64,000 nt of DNA from a bacterium (GCA_019637795.1 JAHBUY010000006.1:240330-304329), one strand, 5' to 3'. Shown: positions 50,696 through 62,713, numbered from the stretch's first letter. Notes: generated from the letters alone by a model not told the origin. Made by a program: numbers and translations.

Positions 50696-51751
50696 TCAGC
50701 GTTCGATCACCACCTTCAGGGCCTTGGTCTCGGCGGCGCGGGCGAAGGTGTCGTAGGCGGCGAGCATGTCGTCGAGCCGGAAGCGGTGGCTGATGAATCG
50801 GTCGACCTCGAGCCGGCCCTCGGCGATCAGCTTCAGCAGCAGCGGCGTCGTGTTGGTGTTCACCAGTCCCATGCTGATGGTGATGTTGTGGATCCACAGG
50901 TCCTGCAGGCGCAGCTCGGCGGGCTGGCCATGCACGCCGACGTTGGCGACGTGGCCGCCGGGGCGGACGATCCGGGTCGCCATGTCGAAGGTCGCCGGCA
51001 GACCGACCGCCTCCACCGCGACGTCGACCCCCCAGCCGTCGGTGAGTGCCATCACCTGCTGCTGCCAATCGGCGTCGCCGGAATTGACGCCGTGGCTGGC
51101 GCCGAAGTGACGCGCCTGCGCGATGCGGTTGGCATCGAGATCGATGGCGATGATCTTCGCCGCCCCGTACAGGCCCGCGGTCATCATCACCGACAGGCCG
51201 ATCGGCCCGGCGCCGATCACGGCGACCACATCGCCGGGCTTGGTCTGCCCGTACTGCACGCCGATCTCGAAACCGGTCGGCAGGATGTCGCTCAGCAGCA
51301 CCGCCTGCTGGTTGGTCACCGGCGGCGGCACCTTGTGCACCGAGGTCTCGGCGTAGGGGACGCGAACGAATTCCGCCTGCGTTCCGTCGATGAGATGCCC
51401 GAACACCCAGCCGATGCCACTGGCGCCCTCCTCGCCCAGGCAGTGGGCGAAGATCCCCTGCTTGCAGAACGCGCAGCGGCCGCACGACTTGATGCAGGAG
51501 AGGATGACGGTGTCGCCGACCGCGAGCGTGCTCACCGCGCTGCCCACCTCGGTGACGACGCCGACGCCCTCGTGGCCGAGAATCCGGCCCGGCGCGACCG
51601 CCGGCACGTCGCCCTTGAGGATGTGCAGGTCGGTGCCGCAGATCGTGGTCGTGTCGATGCGGACGATGGCGTCGGTCGGCCGCTGGAGGCGCGGATCCGG
51701 AACCTCCTGCCACGCCTTCCTGCCGGGGCCCTGATAGACGAGCGCCTTCAT
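50696..51751 (-). CDS. Zinc-dependent alcohol dehydrogenase
   Basis: 351 residues. Catalytic-zinc motif TICGTDLHILKGD and GHEGVGVV, then four structural-zinc Cys in SCIKSCGRCAFCKQGIFAHC, then Rossmann motif AVIGAGPIGLS with an NAD-type Asp (IAIDLDANR). It resembles class III-type/isopropanol-like dehydrogenases that oxidise short alcohols. The ATG has a strong ribosome site (GGAGG, seven bases). A 23-base stretch encoding AAKIIAID recurs exactly at 53763-53785, next to a truncated toxin gene. Confidence 0.92.
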   Translation of the reverse strand: MKALVYQGPGRKAWQEVPDPRLQRPTDAIVRIDTTTICGTDLHILKGDVPAVAPGRILGHEGVGVVTEVGSAVSTLAVGDTVILSCIKSCGRCAFCKQGIFAHCLGEEGASGIGWVFGHLIDGTQAEFVRVPYAETSVHKVPPPVTNQQAVLLSDILPTGFEIGVQYGQTKPGDVVAVIGAGPIGLSVMMTAGLYGAAKIIAIDLDANRIAQARHFGASHGVNSGDADWQQQVMALTDGWGVDVAVEAVGLPATFDMATRIVRPGGHVANVGVHGQPAELRLQDLWIHNITISMGLVNTNTTPLLLKLIAEGRLEVDRFISHRFRLDDMLAAYDTFARAAETKALKVVIER

Positions 51752-52232
51752 ACCGCACCTCCGGGGGCGGCGCGTCCCGCGCGCCGCCGAAGGGACCGTT
51801 CGCAGTCGACCGCAGCCGCCGCAATGGGTGACATGCTCCGGCCGCGCGACGGAGCCGCCCCCTCAGGGGCGCGGCCCGTCAGGCGCGGTCGCGCAGGCGG
51901 CGGATCAGGCCCTCCTCGCCGAGCGGGCGGCGCTGCGTGACGCGCAGGCCCCCGAAGCCGCCCACGCGCGTGACCACCGTCGGGCCAGGCGCTGATGAAC
52001 GACCCGCCGGGCCACTGGGCGTGCGCGACTCCGGCCTGACGAGCCAGCGGAAGCTCGGGATGGTGATCGTCCGCGTGCCGGTGGATCCCAGGGCGCCGCG
52101 CATCGCCCCGTCGCTGGTCATCGCCGTCCGGCCCGCGCGCCCGGTCTCGGGCCGTCGTGTGGGTATTTCCCGACTTGGCGACGCCACGCGCGGCATGACA
52201 CTGGTGCTCACCGGCCTGGGAGGGACGCCCGC
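51752..52232. other. 481-base region with a duplicated gene remnant
   Basis: Upstream region of the alcohol dehydrogenase (minus) and the nuclease (plus). Bases 51869-51949 duplicate the end of the DUF2238 gene (listed separately). The remaining bases hold no convincing gene; a 99-codon open frame at 51937-52236 is Arg/Pro-rich and unlike a protein. Confidence 0.5.
51869..51949 (-). pseudogene. Remnant of a DUF2238 gene 3' end (81-bp duplication, copy 1)
   Basis: This 81-base stretch matches 53804-53884 with about 90% identity. It encodes, on the minus strand, LRVTQRRPLGEEGLIRRLRDRA followed by a stop, corresponding to the last 22 residues (LRVKQRRPLGEESLARRLRDHA) of the intact gene at 53814-54551. 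Nothing of the upstream part of that gene remains here. The two copies flank the nuclease and the truncated PIN gene. Confidence 0.75.
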
Positions 52233-53201
52233 ATGATTCGCACGCCGCTCATCGCTTATGCGCTTCTGCTCCCGCTGTGCTCCAGCGCGGTTCCCACCAT
52301 CGTCCACGCCTGGGGCTGCGACGGCCACCAGACCGTGGCCCTCATCGCGAGCCAACAGCTCGGCGATAGGGCGGCCAAGCAGGTCGACAAGTTGCTCCGC
52401 AACTACCCCATCGATCCGAGTCTGACGCGGGTCTGCAAGCCCCAGGGGCTCACTCGATTTGCCGACGCCTCGAGCTGGGCGGATGACGTGCGCAACACGC
52501 CGAGATTCGCGCACACGGCGTCGTGGCACTTTCTCGATATTCCGCGTGGCGCGTCGCGCGACCAGATGATGACCTTCTGCCCCGACAGCGGCTGCGTCAC
52601 CGAGGCGATCACGGCACAGATCGCGGTGCTCAAGAGCAATGCGAAGGGCAAGAAAAAAGCCGATGCCCTGCGGTTCCTCATTCACTTCGTTGGCGACATC
52701 CACCAACCACTCCACTGCACCACGAACGGGGATCGCGGCGGCAACTGCGTGCCGGTCGCCTTCTTCGGCCGCAATCCGTCGGTCACAACCGCCGGCAAGG
52801 CAACTCCGAACCTCCACAGCGTCTGGGACAGCGGGCTGATTGAGCGCAACCCGGCCAACACCAATCCGAAGGCGTTCGCCGACCACCTGCGCCAGCAGTT
52901 TCAGTCGAAGATGGGCACGTGGCGCGCTGGCGCCATCCACGTCGACGATTGGGCGTGGGAGAGCCACGAGCTTGCCGACGGCACGGCATACGGGCAACTG
53001 CCTACTGCCATCCCCGTCGAACCCGATCGGGGCGAGTTGAAGCGGTGCGTGGTGCACGGCGACAACATCAGCGAGCGCATGCTCGGATTCCACGAGCACC
53101 TGGCCCAACCCTACCAGGACGTCGCCCAGCCGGTGATCGAGGAGCAGCTCGCCAAGGGCGGCACGCGGTTGGCGATGATCCTCAACGACGTCTGGCCGTG
53201 A
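52233..53201 (+). CDS. Secreted S1/P1-type zinc nuclease
   Basis: 322 residues. The signal peptide ends HA|W27, giving the mature N-terminal Trp that binds zinc in this family, with H32 in WGCDGHQ. Further ligands appear in FADASSWADDVR, HFVGDIHQPLHC with 'DRGGN', and NLHSVWDSG. The enzyme cleaves single-stranded DNA/RNA and removes 3' phosphates outside the cytoplasm. GGGAGGG lies seven bases before the ATG. A/T-ending codons (for example an AAGGGCAAGAAAAAAGCC run) are far more common than in neighbouring genes, suggesting acquisition by transfer. Confidence 0.93.
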   Translation: MIRTPLIAYALLLPLCSSAVPTIVHAWGCDGHQTVALIASQQLGDRAAKQVDKLLRNYPIDPSLTRVCKPQGLTRFADASSWADDVRNTPRFAHTASWHFLDIPRGASRDQMMTFCPDSGCVTEAITAQIAVLKSNAKGKKKADALRFLIHFVGDIHQPLHCTTNGDRGGNCVPVAFFGRNPSVTTAGKATPNLHSVWDSGLIERNPANTNPKAFADHLRQQFQSKMGTWRAGAIHVDDWAWESHELADGTAYGQLPTAIPVEPDRGELKRCVVHGDNISERMLGFHEHLAQPYQDVAQPVIEEQLAKGGTRLAMILNDVWP

Positions 53202-53285
53202 GCGGACGCCGGCGCTCTCGATGTGCCAGCGGATGAGCTGGCGAATGACCCATTGCCGCACGCGCCGTGAGCGGATCGGGCGGGC

Positions 53286-53305
53286 CCTCGGCGGCGCCGC
53301 CGAGG
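53286..53305. terminator. Perfect 20-bp palindrome between convergent genes
   Basis: CCTCGGCGGC (53286-53295) and its exact complement (53296-53305) lie between the nuclease stop (53201) and the end of the PIN remnant (53325). Likely a GC-rich bidirectional stop for transcription, without T-tract. Confidence 0.4.
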
Positions 53306-53324
53306 CGGGTCCGGTGCGTTCCGT

Positions 53325-53708
53325 TCACACGCGGCGAATCGGGCCTGGGTATCGCCCCAGCAGCGGATCGGCCGTGAGGAGCGTCACGCTCTCGATCTGC
53401 GCCTGGGCGACGAGCAGCCGATCGAATGGATCCGTGTGGATCGGCGGCAGGCTGTCCACGGCGAGCGCATGCTCGCCGCCGATGGCCAGCTCGGCGTAGC
53501 CGTTGTCGAGCCGGCCGCGGCGCAGCAGGCGCGGCTCGACGCGGAAGTCGTCCCGCCCGAGGCTGCGCGTGACGACGATCTCCCACAGGCTCGCCACGCT
53601 GAACAGCAGCTCGTTGCGCGAGTCGTTGATCAGCTTGCGCGCAACCGCCGACAGGCGCTTCGGCTGGCGGTGAACCCGAAGGCAACCTCGGGTCTCGCCC
53701 GTGAGCAC
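53325..53708 (-). pseudogene. N-terminally truncated PIN-domain (VapC-type) toxin
   Basis: 127 codons from a GTG. The part from about residue 17 on is a good PIN domain: 'KRLSAVARKLINDSRNELLFSVASLWEIVV' and 'HALAVDSLPPIHTDPFDRLLVAQAQ', then LLTADPLL. The first beta strand with the invariant catalytic Asp (usually LLDTHxLLW) is missing; the preceding codons read LTGETRGCLRVHRQP and no frame upstream supplies it. No antitoxin gene is adjacent. It is therefore probably an inactive remnant, cut at a rearrangement junction next to the 81-bp duplication. Confidence 0.65.
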
Positions 53709-53803
53709 CTCACTGGCGCACCGAAGACGCCGTCGACCAGGTGCGCGGCGCGTACCGCCGTGTCGATGGCGATGATCTTCGCCGCGGGCCCGTCCCCTCC
53801 GGA

Positions 53804-53884
53804 GCGCGGCCCGTCAGGCGTGGTCGCGCAGGCGGCGGGCGAGGCTCTCCTCGCCGAGCGGGCGGCGCTGCTTGACGCGCAGGC
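53804..53884. repeat. 81-bp duplication, copy 2 (intact gene end)
   Basis: Matches 51869-51949 in direct orientation at about 90% identity. It covers the last 23 codons and stop of the DUF2238 gene plus ten bases beyond. The 1.9 kb between the copies holds the nuclease and the truncated PIN gene. Confidence 0.75.
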
Positions 53885-54551
53885 TCTCCGCCCATTCGCG
53901 GGCGAAGTCGCGCTGCGTGTAGCGGTTGATCGCCGCCGTGATCAGCATGGCGATGACGGCGCCGGCCGTCGCCAGCGCCATGTCCTTCTGCGCGTCCCAC
54001 GGATCGCCCTGGGTGCCGAGATAGGCGACGCCGAGGTCGCCGCCGAAGAGCACGGCGGCGCCCCACTCGATGAGCTCGTAGAGCATCGAGGTGGCCATGA
54101 CGACGTCGAGCGGCAGATAGTAGCCCCAGAAGCCGCGCACGCGGGCGACGCGCAGGAAGACCTCGCGCGCCGGATAGGCGAGCAGCAATCCGTACGACAG
54201 GTGCACCAGGCGGTCGTAGTGGTTGCGCTGCCAGCCGGTACGGCTCGAGAGGGTGCGGCCGGTGAGCGCCTCGATCCAGTCGTCATAGGGGACCAGCGAA
54301 TAGGTGTAGTGGGCCCCGATCGTGTGCAGGCAGAGGAAGAGGAAGATCAGCGTGTACGAGACCCGCGACAGCGGCAGGGCGCGGTGGCTGGCGACGAGCG
54401 CCGCGACGGCGGCGAACAGCAGGGCGTTCTCGAGCAGCCAGTCGGCGCGGTCGTGGGGCGCGATCGCCAACGCCAGCGACAACGCGGCGAGCAGGGCCAG
54501 CAGCAGGCGCGGATAGCGCCGGTGCGAGAGCCAGGACCGCGATGCCGCCAT
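53814..54551 (-). CDS. DUF2238 (YjdF-like) inner membrane protein
   Basis: 245 residues from ATG 54551, with about six transmembrane helices. Family marks include 'HTIGAHYTYSLVPYDDWIEALTGR', 'RNHYDRLVHLSYGLLLAYPAREVF', 'SMLYELIEWGAAVLFGGDLGVAYLGTQGDPWDAQKDM' in outline. Function is unknown in the family; the conserved His/Asp/Glu pattern hints at a membrane enzyme. A TTG twelve codons upstream is another possible start. Its last 22 codons are duplicated at 51869-51949. Confidence 0.88.
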   Translation of the reverse strand: MAASRSWLSHRRYPRLLLALLAALSLALAIAPHDRADWLLENALLFAAVAALVASHRALPLSRVSYTLIFLFLCLHTIGAHYTYSLVPYDDWIEALTGRTLSSRTGWQRNHYDRLVHLSYGLLLAYPAREVFLRVARVRGFWGYYLPLDVVMATSMLYELIEWGAAVLFGGDLGVAYLGTQGDPWDAQKDMALATAGAVIAMLITAAINRYTQRDFAREWAESLRVKQRRPLGEESLARRLRDHA

Positions 54552-54626
54552 CGCGCCCGGTGAACACCGATCCGGGCGCAAAGGCAACCGTCGCCGGGGC
54601 GGCCAGCGCCGGCGTCGCGCGCCGAC

Positions 54627-55076
54627 TCAGGAGCGGCGCCGGCGCTGGCGCGTCGCCGGCGCGGCGGCCGGCGACGCGACGACCGATCGCGGGCCGAACA
54701 CGGGCTGCGCCGCGAGCTTCGGCGGCGCCGCCAGGCGGTAGCCGTCGGCGAGGAAGTCGGCGATCTCGTGCCAATCGAAGGCGCAGTCGAGGCGCACGCC
54801 GACCCAGCCCGCGGGGCCGACGTACGGCGGGCGGAAGAAGCGCTCGGGTTCGGCTTCGACCAGCAGCTCCTGGACGCCGGTCGGCGCTTTGATCCAGAGC
54901 GCGATGCGACCGTCGCCGTGATGGTCGTCGAGGTACATGGCGAACAGCCGGTTCCGCACCCGGAAGGTCGGCGCGCCCCAGGCGACCTTCTCGGACGTCT
55001 CGGGCCAGGAGAGACAGATGGCGCGGACCTTCTCGAGCAGGCGCGGGCGGCGGTTCCGGCGGGCGGGATGGCTCAT
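54627..55076 (-). CDS. MmcQ/YjbR-family protein
   Basis: 149 residues. The N-terminus 'AICLSWPETSEKVAWGAPTFRV' and 'FAMYLDDHHGDGRIALWIKAP' match the MmcQ/YjbR fold, a double-wing DNA-binding-like domain, and 'PPYVGPAGWVGVRLD' continues it. The last 25 residues are Arg/Ala-rich. Function unknown. It starts four bases after the methyltransferase stop, so the two genes are probably co-translated. Confidence 0.85.
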   Translation of the reverse strand: MSHPARRNRRPRLLEKVRAICLSWPETSEKVAWGAPTFRVRNRLFAMYLDDHHGDGRIALWIKAPTGVQELLVEAEPERFFRPPYVGPAGWVGVRLDCAFDWHEIADFLADGYRLAAPPKLAAQPVFGPRSVVASPAAAPATRQRRRRS

Positions 55077-55080
55077 GGCG

Positions 55081-56109
55081 TCAGGCGGCCTCGGCTTCGA
55101 CGACGCTGAACGCGGTGGCGGTCGGCAGGATGCGGTTGACGCGCAGGCCGGCGGCCTCGCACAGGGCGCGATACTCGGCCTCGGTGCGCTCGCGGCCGCC
55201 GGTCATCACCAGCATGTTGAGGTCGGTGCCGGCGATCATCTGATCGAGCGGCGCGGTGCCCGGGCGCTCCGGGACGACGACCTCGATCAGCAGCAGGCGA
55301 GCGCCGGGGCGCAGCGCGGCGCGGCAGGCGCGCAGGATGGCGCGGCTGCGCTCGTCGTCCCAATCGTGGATGACGCTCTTCAGGAGGTACACGTCCGCGC
55401 CCGGCGGCACCGAGTCGAAGAAGCTGCCGCTGGCGAAGCCGCAGCGGTCGCCGACGCCGGCCTCGCCGGCCAGGCCGGCGGCGCCCTCAGCGCAGTGCGC
55501 GAGGTCGAACACCGTGCCGCGCAGGTGCGGGTGGGCGGCGAGCACGGCGGCGAGCAGCGCGCCGTGACCGCCGCCGACGTCGACCACCGTGCGCGCGGCG
55601 GCGAAATCGTAGGCGGCGACCAGCGCCGGCGCGGCGCGACGGGTGAGCTCCTGCATCGACTGATCGAAGATGGCGCGCTCGAGCGGATGGTCGGCCATCG
55701 ACTCGAAGGCGTCCTTGCCCTCGAACAGCCGCGGCGCGCACTCGCCTGCGCGCACGCAGTCGGCGAGCCGCCCCCAACTGCGCCACACCATGTCGCCGCC
55801 CATCAGGAGCACCCAGGCGCGTACCGAGTCGGGCGCATCGGCGCGCAGGCAGGCGCCGAGCGGCGTGAGGAGGAAGCGGCCGTCGTCGGTCCGGCGGCAG
55901 AGCTCGAGCGCCACCAGGGCGCGCAGCAGGCGGTGGGTGGCGAGCGGATCGGCGCCGATGGCGCGCGCGACGTCGGCGCTGGCGGTGCCGTCGGCGGCGA
56001 TGGCGTCGGCGACGCCGAGCCGGGCCGCGGCGTGCAGCGCTTGCGGGATCCACAGGCTGGCGGCCAGGCGCGAGACCTGGAGGGACGGCGGGATCCCGGG
56101 GTGGCTCAT
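55081..56109 (-). CDS. SAM-dependent O-methyltransferase (ASMT/COMT-like)
   Basis: 342 residues. The N-terminal winged-helix dimerisation domain ('PQALHAAARLGVADAIA', 'LATHRLLRALVALEL') is followed by a Rossmann methyltransferase: VVDVGGGHGALLAAVLAAHP, FDL, 'GSFFDSVPPGADVYLLKSVIHDWDD' with the catalytic-base HDWDD motif, and 'LLIEVVVPE'. It resembles plant-type and antibiotic-pathway O-methyltransferases acting on phenolic or hydroxylated small molecules. The substrate is unknown; it is co-transcribed with the YjbR-like gene. Confidence 0.9.
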   Translation of the reverse strand: MSHPGIPPSLQVSRLAASLWIPQALHAAARLGVADAIAADGTASADVARAIGADPLATHRLLRALVALELCRRTDDGRFLLTPLGACLRADAPDSVRAWVLLMGGDMVWRSWGRLADCVRAGECAPRLFEGKDAFESMADHPLERAIFDQSMQELTRRAAPALVAAYDFAAARTVVDVGGGHGALLAAVLAAHPHLRGTVFDLAHCAEGAAGLAGEAGVGDRCGFASGSFFDSVPPGADVYLLKSVIHDWDDERSRAILRACRAALRPGARLLLIEVVVPERPGTAPLDQMIAGTDLNMLVMTGGRERTEAEYRALCEAAGLRVNRILPTATAFSVVEAEAA

Positions 56110-56193
56110 GGACCCTCTTCTACCGAAGACGACGGCGGCCGTCTTGGAGAAAAGTCGGGCGCCGCGGCCATGCGGCGCATACCGGCGGCGGGA

Positions 56194-57083
56194 TCATCTC
56201 GGGTGCGCGGTGCTGAGCGACTGGGCGTAGCGCCGCGCGGTCGCGAACTGGCGCGGGGTCATGCCGGCCATGGCGCGGAAGTCGGCCAGCATGTGCGGCT
56301 GGTCGTAGTAGCCGGCCGCCAGCGCCACCTCGACGGCGGGCAGCGCGCCCTCGTGCAGCAGCGCCAGGGCGTGCCGGAAACGGAGGATGCGCGCGTAGCG
56401 CTTGGGGCTGAAGCCGATCTGCTCGCGGAACCTGGCCACCAGGCGGCTGGTCGAGAGCCCGGTCTCGGCGCGCAGCGCGGCGATCGGGACCGTGCCGCCA
56501 CTGCGCTCGATCGCCGCCGCGCTCCAGGCGACCGCGGGCTCGGCGACGCGGGCCGGCGCGAGGCGGGCGCGCGTCCAGTCGTGGACGATGCGGAACCGCT
56601 CGCCGACCGACGTCGCCCCGGCGACGCGCTCGGCGAGCTCGCGGGCGACGCGGCCGACGACGTCGTCGAGGCCGACCGTCAGGTCGCTGACCTCGGCCAG
56701 CGGCCGGGCGAGCAGCGCGTAGGCGCCCGCCGGCCGCAGGCGCAGTCCCAACGTCTCGTGGCTGGCCCCCATCTCGATCGCCAGCGGCCCGGAATGCAGG
56801 CCGCTCAGCGTGCCGCCGACGAAGCGCCCGACGCCGCGGCCCTCCACCAACCGCATCGGCTCGCCGAGCGTCACGATGAGCTCGACCATGCCGTTGGGGA
56901 AGATGCGCTTGCGCGGCAGGGCCGCCGAACCGGCGCTGTGCCACAGGCAGTCGACCAGTCCGGCGAGCAGCGGCGGCTTCCACTCGTGGTAGAGCCAGCG
57001 GCCGAGCGCGTCGTCGTGGTGGAGCGTCCGCATGCCGGGCGGCGTCGTGCCGCGCCGGCGCGCGGCAGCGCGCGGCGCCCGGC

Positions 57084-57087
<4 letters not shown>
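56194..57087 (-). CDS. AraC-family transcription regulator
   Basis: 297 residues. The N-terminal sensor half ('YHEWKPPLLAGLVDCLWHSAG', 'RKRIFPNGMVELIVTLGEP') resembles the DUF6597-type ligand domain. The C-terminal AraC domain has both helix-turn-helix units: 'TVPIAALRAETGLSTSRLVARFREQIGFSPKRYARILRFRHAL' in outline, and 'EVALAAGYYDQPHMLADFRAMAGMTPRQF'. ATG 57087 overlaps the cysS stop (ATGA) and has GGAAG upstream; an alternative ATG at 57033 lacks one. It may control the divergently unrelated neighbours or itself; the target is unknown. Confidence 0.9.
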
Positions 57088-58505
<1,418 letters not shown>

Positions 58506-58510
58506 GCGGA

Positions 58511-58611
58511 AGGCTGTTACGCTGTCAGGGGGTTAGGCTGTCAGGGGTCTGGAGAGCGGTATTGAGACGAGGCGCCTTCCTCTAACAGCCAACAGCCTGA
58601 CAGCCAACAGC

Positions 58612-58613
<2 letters not shown>
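58511..58613. repeat. GGCTGT/ACAGCC palindromic repeat element
   Basis: The left part (58511-58547) repeats GGCTGT and CTGTCAGGGG units; the right part (58584-58613) repeats AACAGCC and TGACAGCC. The outer 19 bases of the two arms are complementary with about two mismatches. The right end overlaps the TAG stop of acs (58612-58614). The element fills the whole gap between acs and cysS. It looks like a dispersed intergenic repeat. Confidence 0.7.
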
Positions 58614-60558
<1,945 letters not shown>

Positions 60559-60675
60559 GTGGCGCTCCTGGACCGCGCCGGCGCGGGCGCGCCGCGGGTC
60601 GGCGGTGACGTTACAACAGGCGGCCGGCGAAGTCCCTACGAACGCCGGAGACGGGTGCGCGCGCGCTGGACGGCC

Positions 60676-61131
60676 TCAACTGGGTGGCGTCGCCTGCGCT
60701 TTCGCCTTGGCGTTCTCGGCGAAATCGTTGATCATCTCCCGCGCCTCCTGGGCCCGGGTCTCGATGCGGTCCATGCGATTGCGCTGGGTGCGCAGCTCGA
60801 CGTCGAGCTCGCCCAGGCGCTCGTGGGCGTCGCTGACCACGTCGTCCAGGTCTCGCCGCGCCTGGTCGGCCGCCGCGTCCACCGCCTTGCCGATGTCGCC
60901 GTTCTTCTTGCGGGCGGCGCGCACCACCTCGTCGAGCTGCTTCTGGAACTCGCGCACCTCGGTGGCGAGGGCGCGGCGCGCGTCGCGCACCACGCGCTCC
61001 GACAGCGCGTAGGGGTCGGGGCGCAGGAAGGTCCATGCCACATACCCGCCGACCGCCAGCACGGCTACGCCAACCGCGATCAAGAACGACGCGCTCGCCC
61101 GCCCCCGCTCACTCATGACCCGGGTGGACAT
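60676..61131 (-). CDS. Membrane-anchored coiled-coil protein
   Basis: 151 residues. One N-terminal transmembrane helix (about 13-35, 'ASFLIAVGVAVLAVGGYVAW') is followed by a long charged helix with heptad-like spacing (about 45-140; 'REFQKQLDEVVRAARKKNGD', 'ELDVELRTQRNRMDRIETRAQEAREMI'). No enzyme motif. It may be an envelope spacer or scaffold. It ends 117 bases upstream of acs and is transcribed in the same direction, with an ATG at 61131 and a second Met five residues later. Confidence 0.75.
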   Translation of the reverse strand: MSTRVMSERGRASASFLIAVGVAVLAVGGYVAWTFLRPDPYALSERVVRDARRALATEVREFQKQLDEVVRAARKKNGDIGKAVDAAADQARRDLDDVVSDAHERLGELDVELRTQRNRMDRIETRAQEAREMINDFAENAKAKAQATPPS

Positions 61132-61279
61132 CGCACGAGGGTATCGGGAAAGTCAAAACGCGAGCGCTCGCCGGCGCACGGCGCCGGGCGCGGGGGCCCC
61201 GGCGGTTTCGTCCACCAGACGCAGCGCGGCGGCCGCGGCGGGGTTGCAGGTCGGCGCCGGCTCGTGCTCGGGTGCGGCG

Positions 61280-61756
61280 ATGCGCGTCGCGATGCTCGCC
61301 GGGCTCCTGTTGGTCGCCGCCACCGCGCTGGTGAAGGCACCGCCGGCAGCGCGCATCGTCAGCCAGCAGGCGCGCTGGAGCGGGCTGGCGCAGGTGGGCG
61401 AGCTGGGTGCCGGCGCGGAGGAGCTGTTCGTGATCAGCGGCGAGGTGCGCAACGACGGCGCGGCGCCCCTGGCCGCCGTGCGCCTGGTGTACGAGCTGAC
61501 GGCCGACGGCGAGGTGGTGGCCCGCGAACACGGATTCAACCGGCGCGCCGAGGCGCTGCGGGAGCCGGCGGTCGAATCCGGCGCCGTTGCCGCCGCCGCG
61601 CTGGCCATCGCGCCCTTGCAGCCGGGCGACGCGGATCTCTTCCGCATGGCGTTCGTGCGCGGCAGCGTGCCCCGCTTCGACGGCTGGCGGGTGCGCGTCG
61701 ACGACGGCTTCGCCACCCTCCCCGCCGCCACCCGCGACGCGCCCCGCGCCCGCTGA
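61280..61756 (+). CDS. Secreted FxLYD-like protein
   Basis: 158 residues from ATG 61280, with a signal peptide (residues 1-20, MRVAMLAGLLLVAATALV). The rest is an immunoglobulin-like beta domain: 'LFVISGEVRNDGAAPLAAVRLVYELTADGEVVARE' in outline, a pattern shared with FxLYD domains, and 'LQPGDADLFRMAF'. The function is unknown, probably envelope protein-protein contact. The exonuclease gene follows after six bases, so the two are probably co-transcribed despite unrelated roles. Confidence 0.7.
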   Translation: MRVAMLAGLLLVAATALVKAPPAARIVSQQARWSGLAQVGELGAGAEELFVISGEVRNDGAAPLAAVRLVYELTADGEVVAREHGFNRRAEALREPAVESGAVAAAALAIAPLQPGDADLFRMAFVRGSVPRFDGWRVRVDDGFATLPAATRDAPRAR

Positions 61757-61762
61757 CCCGCC

Positions 61763-62635
61763 ATGCAACTGCACCTGATCGACGCCACCTTCGAGCTCTT
61801 CCGCGCCTTCTACGGCCAACCCGCCCGCCGCGCTCCCGACGGCCGCGAGGTGGGCGCGGTGCGCGGCCTCGTCCGCTCCACCCTGCCGCTGCTGCGCGAC
61901 CCCGCGATCTCCCACCTCGCGGCCGCGACCGACCACGTCATCGAGTCGTTCCGCAACCGGCTCTACCCCGGCTACAAGACCGGCGAGGGCATCGACCCGG
62001 CCCTGTGGTCCCAGTTCCCGCTCGCCGAGGACGCGCTGCGCGCGCTCGGCATCGTCGTCTGGCCGATGGTCGAGCTCGAAGCCGACGATGCGCTGGCCAC
62101 CGCGGCGGCCCGTTTCGCCGCCGCCAGCGAACGCGTCGTTCTCCTGTCGCCCGACAAGGACCTCGCCCAGTGCGTCCGCGGCCGGCACGTCGTCACCCAC
62201 GACCGCATCCGCGGCACCACCTACGACGAGGACGCCGTGCGGGCGAAGTTCGGCGTCGGCCCGCGCTCGATCCCCGACCTGCTCGCCCTCACCGGCGACA
62301 GCGCCGACGGCTTCCCCGGCATCCCGGGCTGGGGACGAAAGTCGGCGGCCGCCGTCCTCGCCGCCTACCAGACGATCGACGCGATCCCCGACGATCCCAC
62401 CCGCTGGACCGTCAACGTGCGCGGCCGCGAACGCCTCGCCGCCACCCTGAGCGCGCGCCGCCACGAGGCGCTGCTCTACAAGACCCTGGCCACCCTGCGC
62501 ACCGACGCGCCACTCGCCGAGTCGCTCGACGACCTGCGCTGGCGCGGCATTCCCCGTCGCGCCTTCCGCGATCTCTGCGACCGCCTCGGCCTCGGCGCAT
62601 TCGCGACCAGCGACGTGCGTTGGATTGACGACTGA
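61763..62635 (+). CDS. 5'-3' exonuclease / flap-endonuclease-family protein
   Basis: 290 residues, the size of a stand-alone PolA-type 5' nuclease. The N-terminal Asp (HLIDATFELFRAFYG), YPGYKTGEGID, the acidic cluster VELEADDALAT, SPDKDLAQCV and LTGDSADGFPGIPGWGRKSA give the metal-binding acids and helix-hairpin-helix. It probably removes RNA primers or flaps. The usual Asn in GDxxDNxPG is Gly here, and the Arg/Lys arch is slightly short; both are seen in some stand-alone homologues. Confidence 0.92.
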   Translation: MQLHLIDATFELFRAFYGQPARRAPDGREVGAVRGLVRSTLPLLRDPAISHLAAATDHVIESFRNRLYPGYKTGEGIDPALWSQFPLAEDALRALGIVVWPMVELEADDALATAAARFAAASERVVLLSPDKDLAQCVRGRHVVTHDRIRGTTYDEDAVRAKFGVGPRSIPDLLALTGDSADGFPGIPGWGRKSAAAVLAAYQTIDAIPDDPTRWTVNVRGRERLAATLSARRHEALLYKTLATLRTDAPLAESLDDLRWRGIPRRAFRDLCDRLGLGAFATSDVRWIDD

Positions 62636-62659
62636 CGTTTGGCGGTCGCTTTCGCATCC

Positions 62660-62682
62660 GCCGCCGCCCCGGCAACGGCGGC
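62660..62682 (+). terminator. GC hairpin after the exonuclease gene
   Basis: GCCGCCG (62660-62666) pairs exactly with CGGCGGC (62676-62682) around a 9-base loop, 25 bases past the stop. No T-tract follows. Confidence 0.4.
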
Positions 62683-62713
62683 CGGGCAGCACCCCCTGCA
62701 CTTCCGACATGGC

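Noticed and set aside
51937..52236. 99-codon plus-strand frame upstream of the nuclease
   Set aside because: Arg/Pro/Thr-rich, no family resemblance, begins opposite the duplicated DUF2238 remnant and covers the nuclease ribosome site; probably not a gene.
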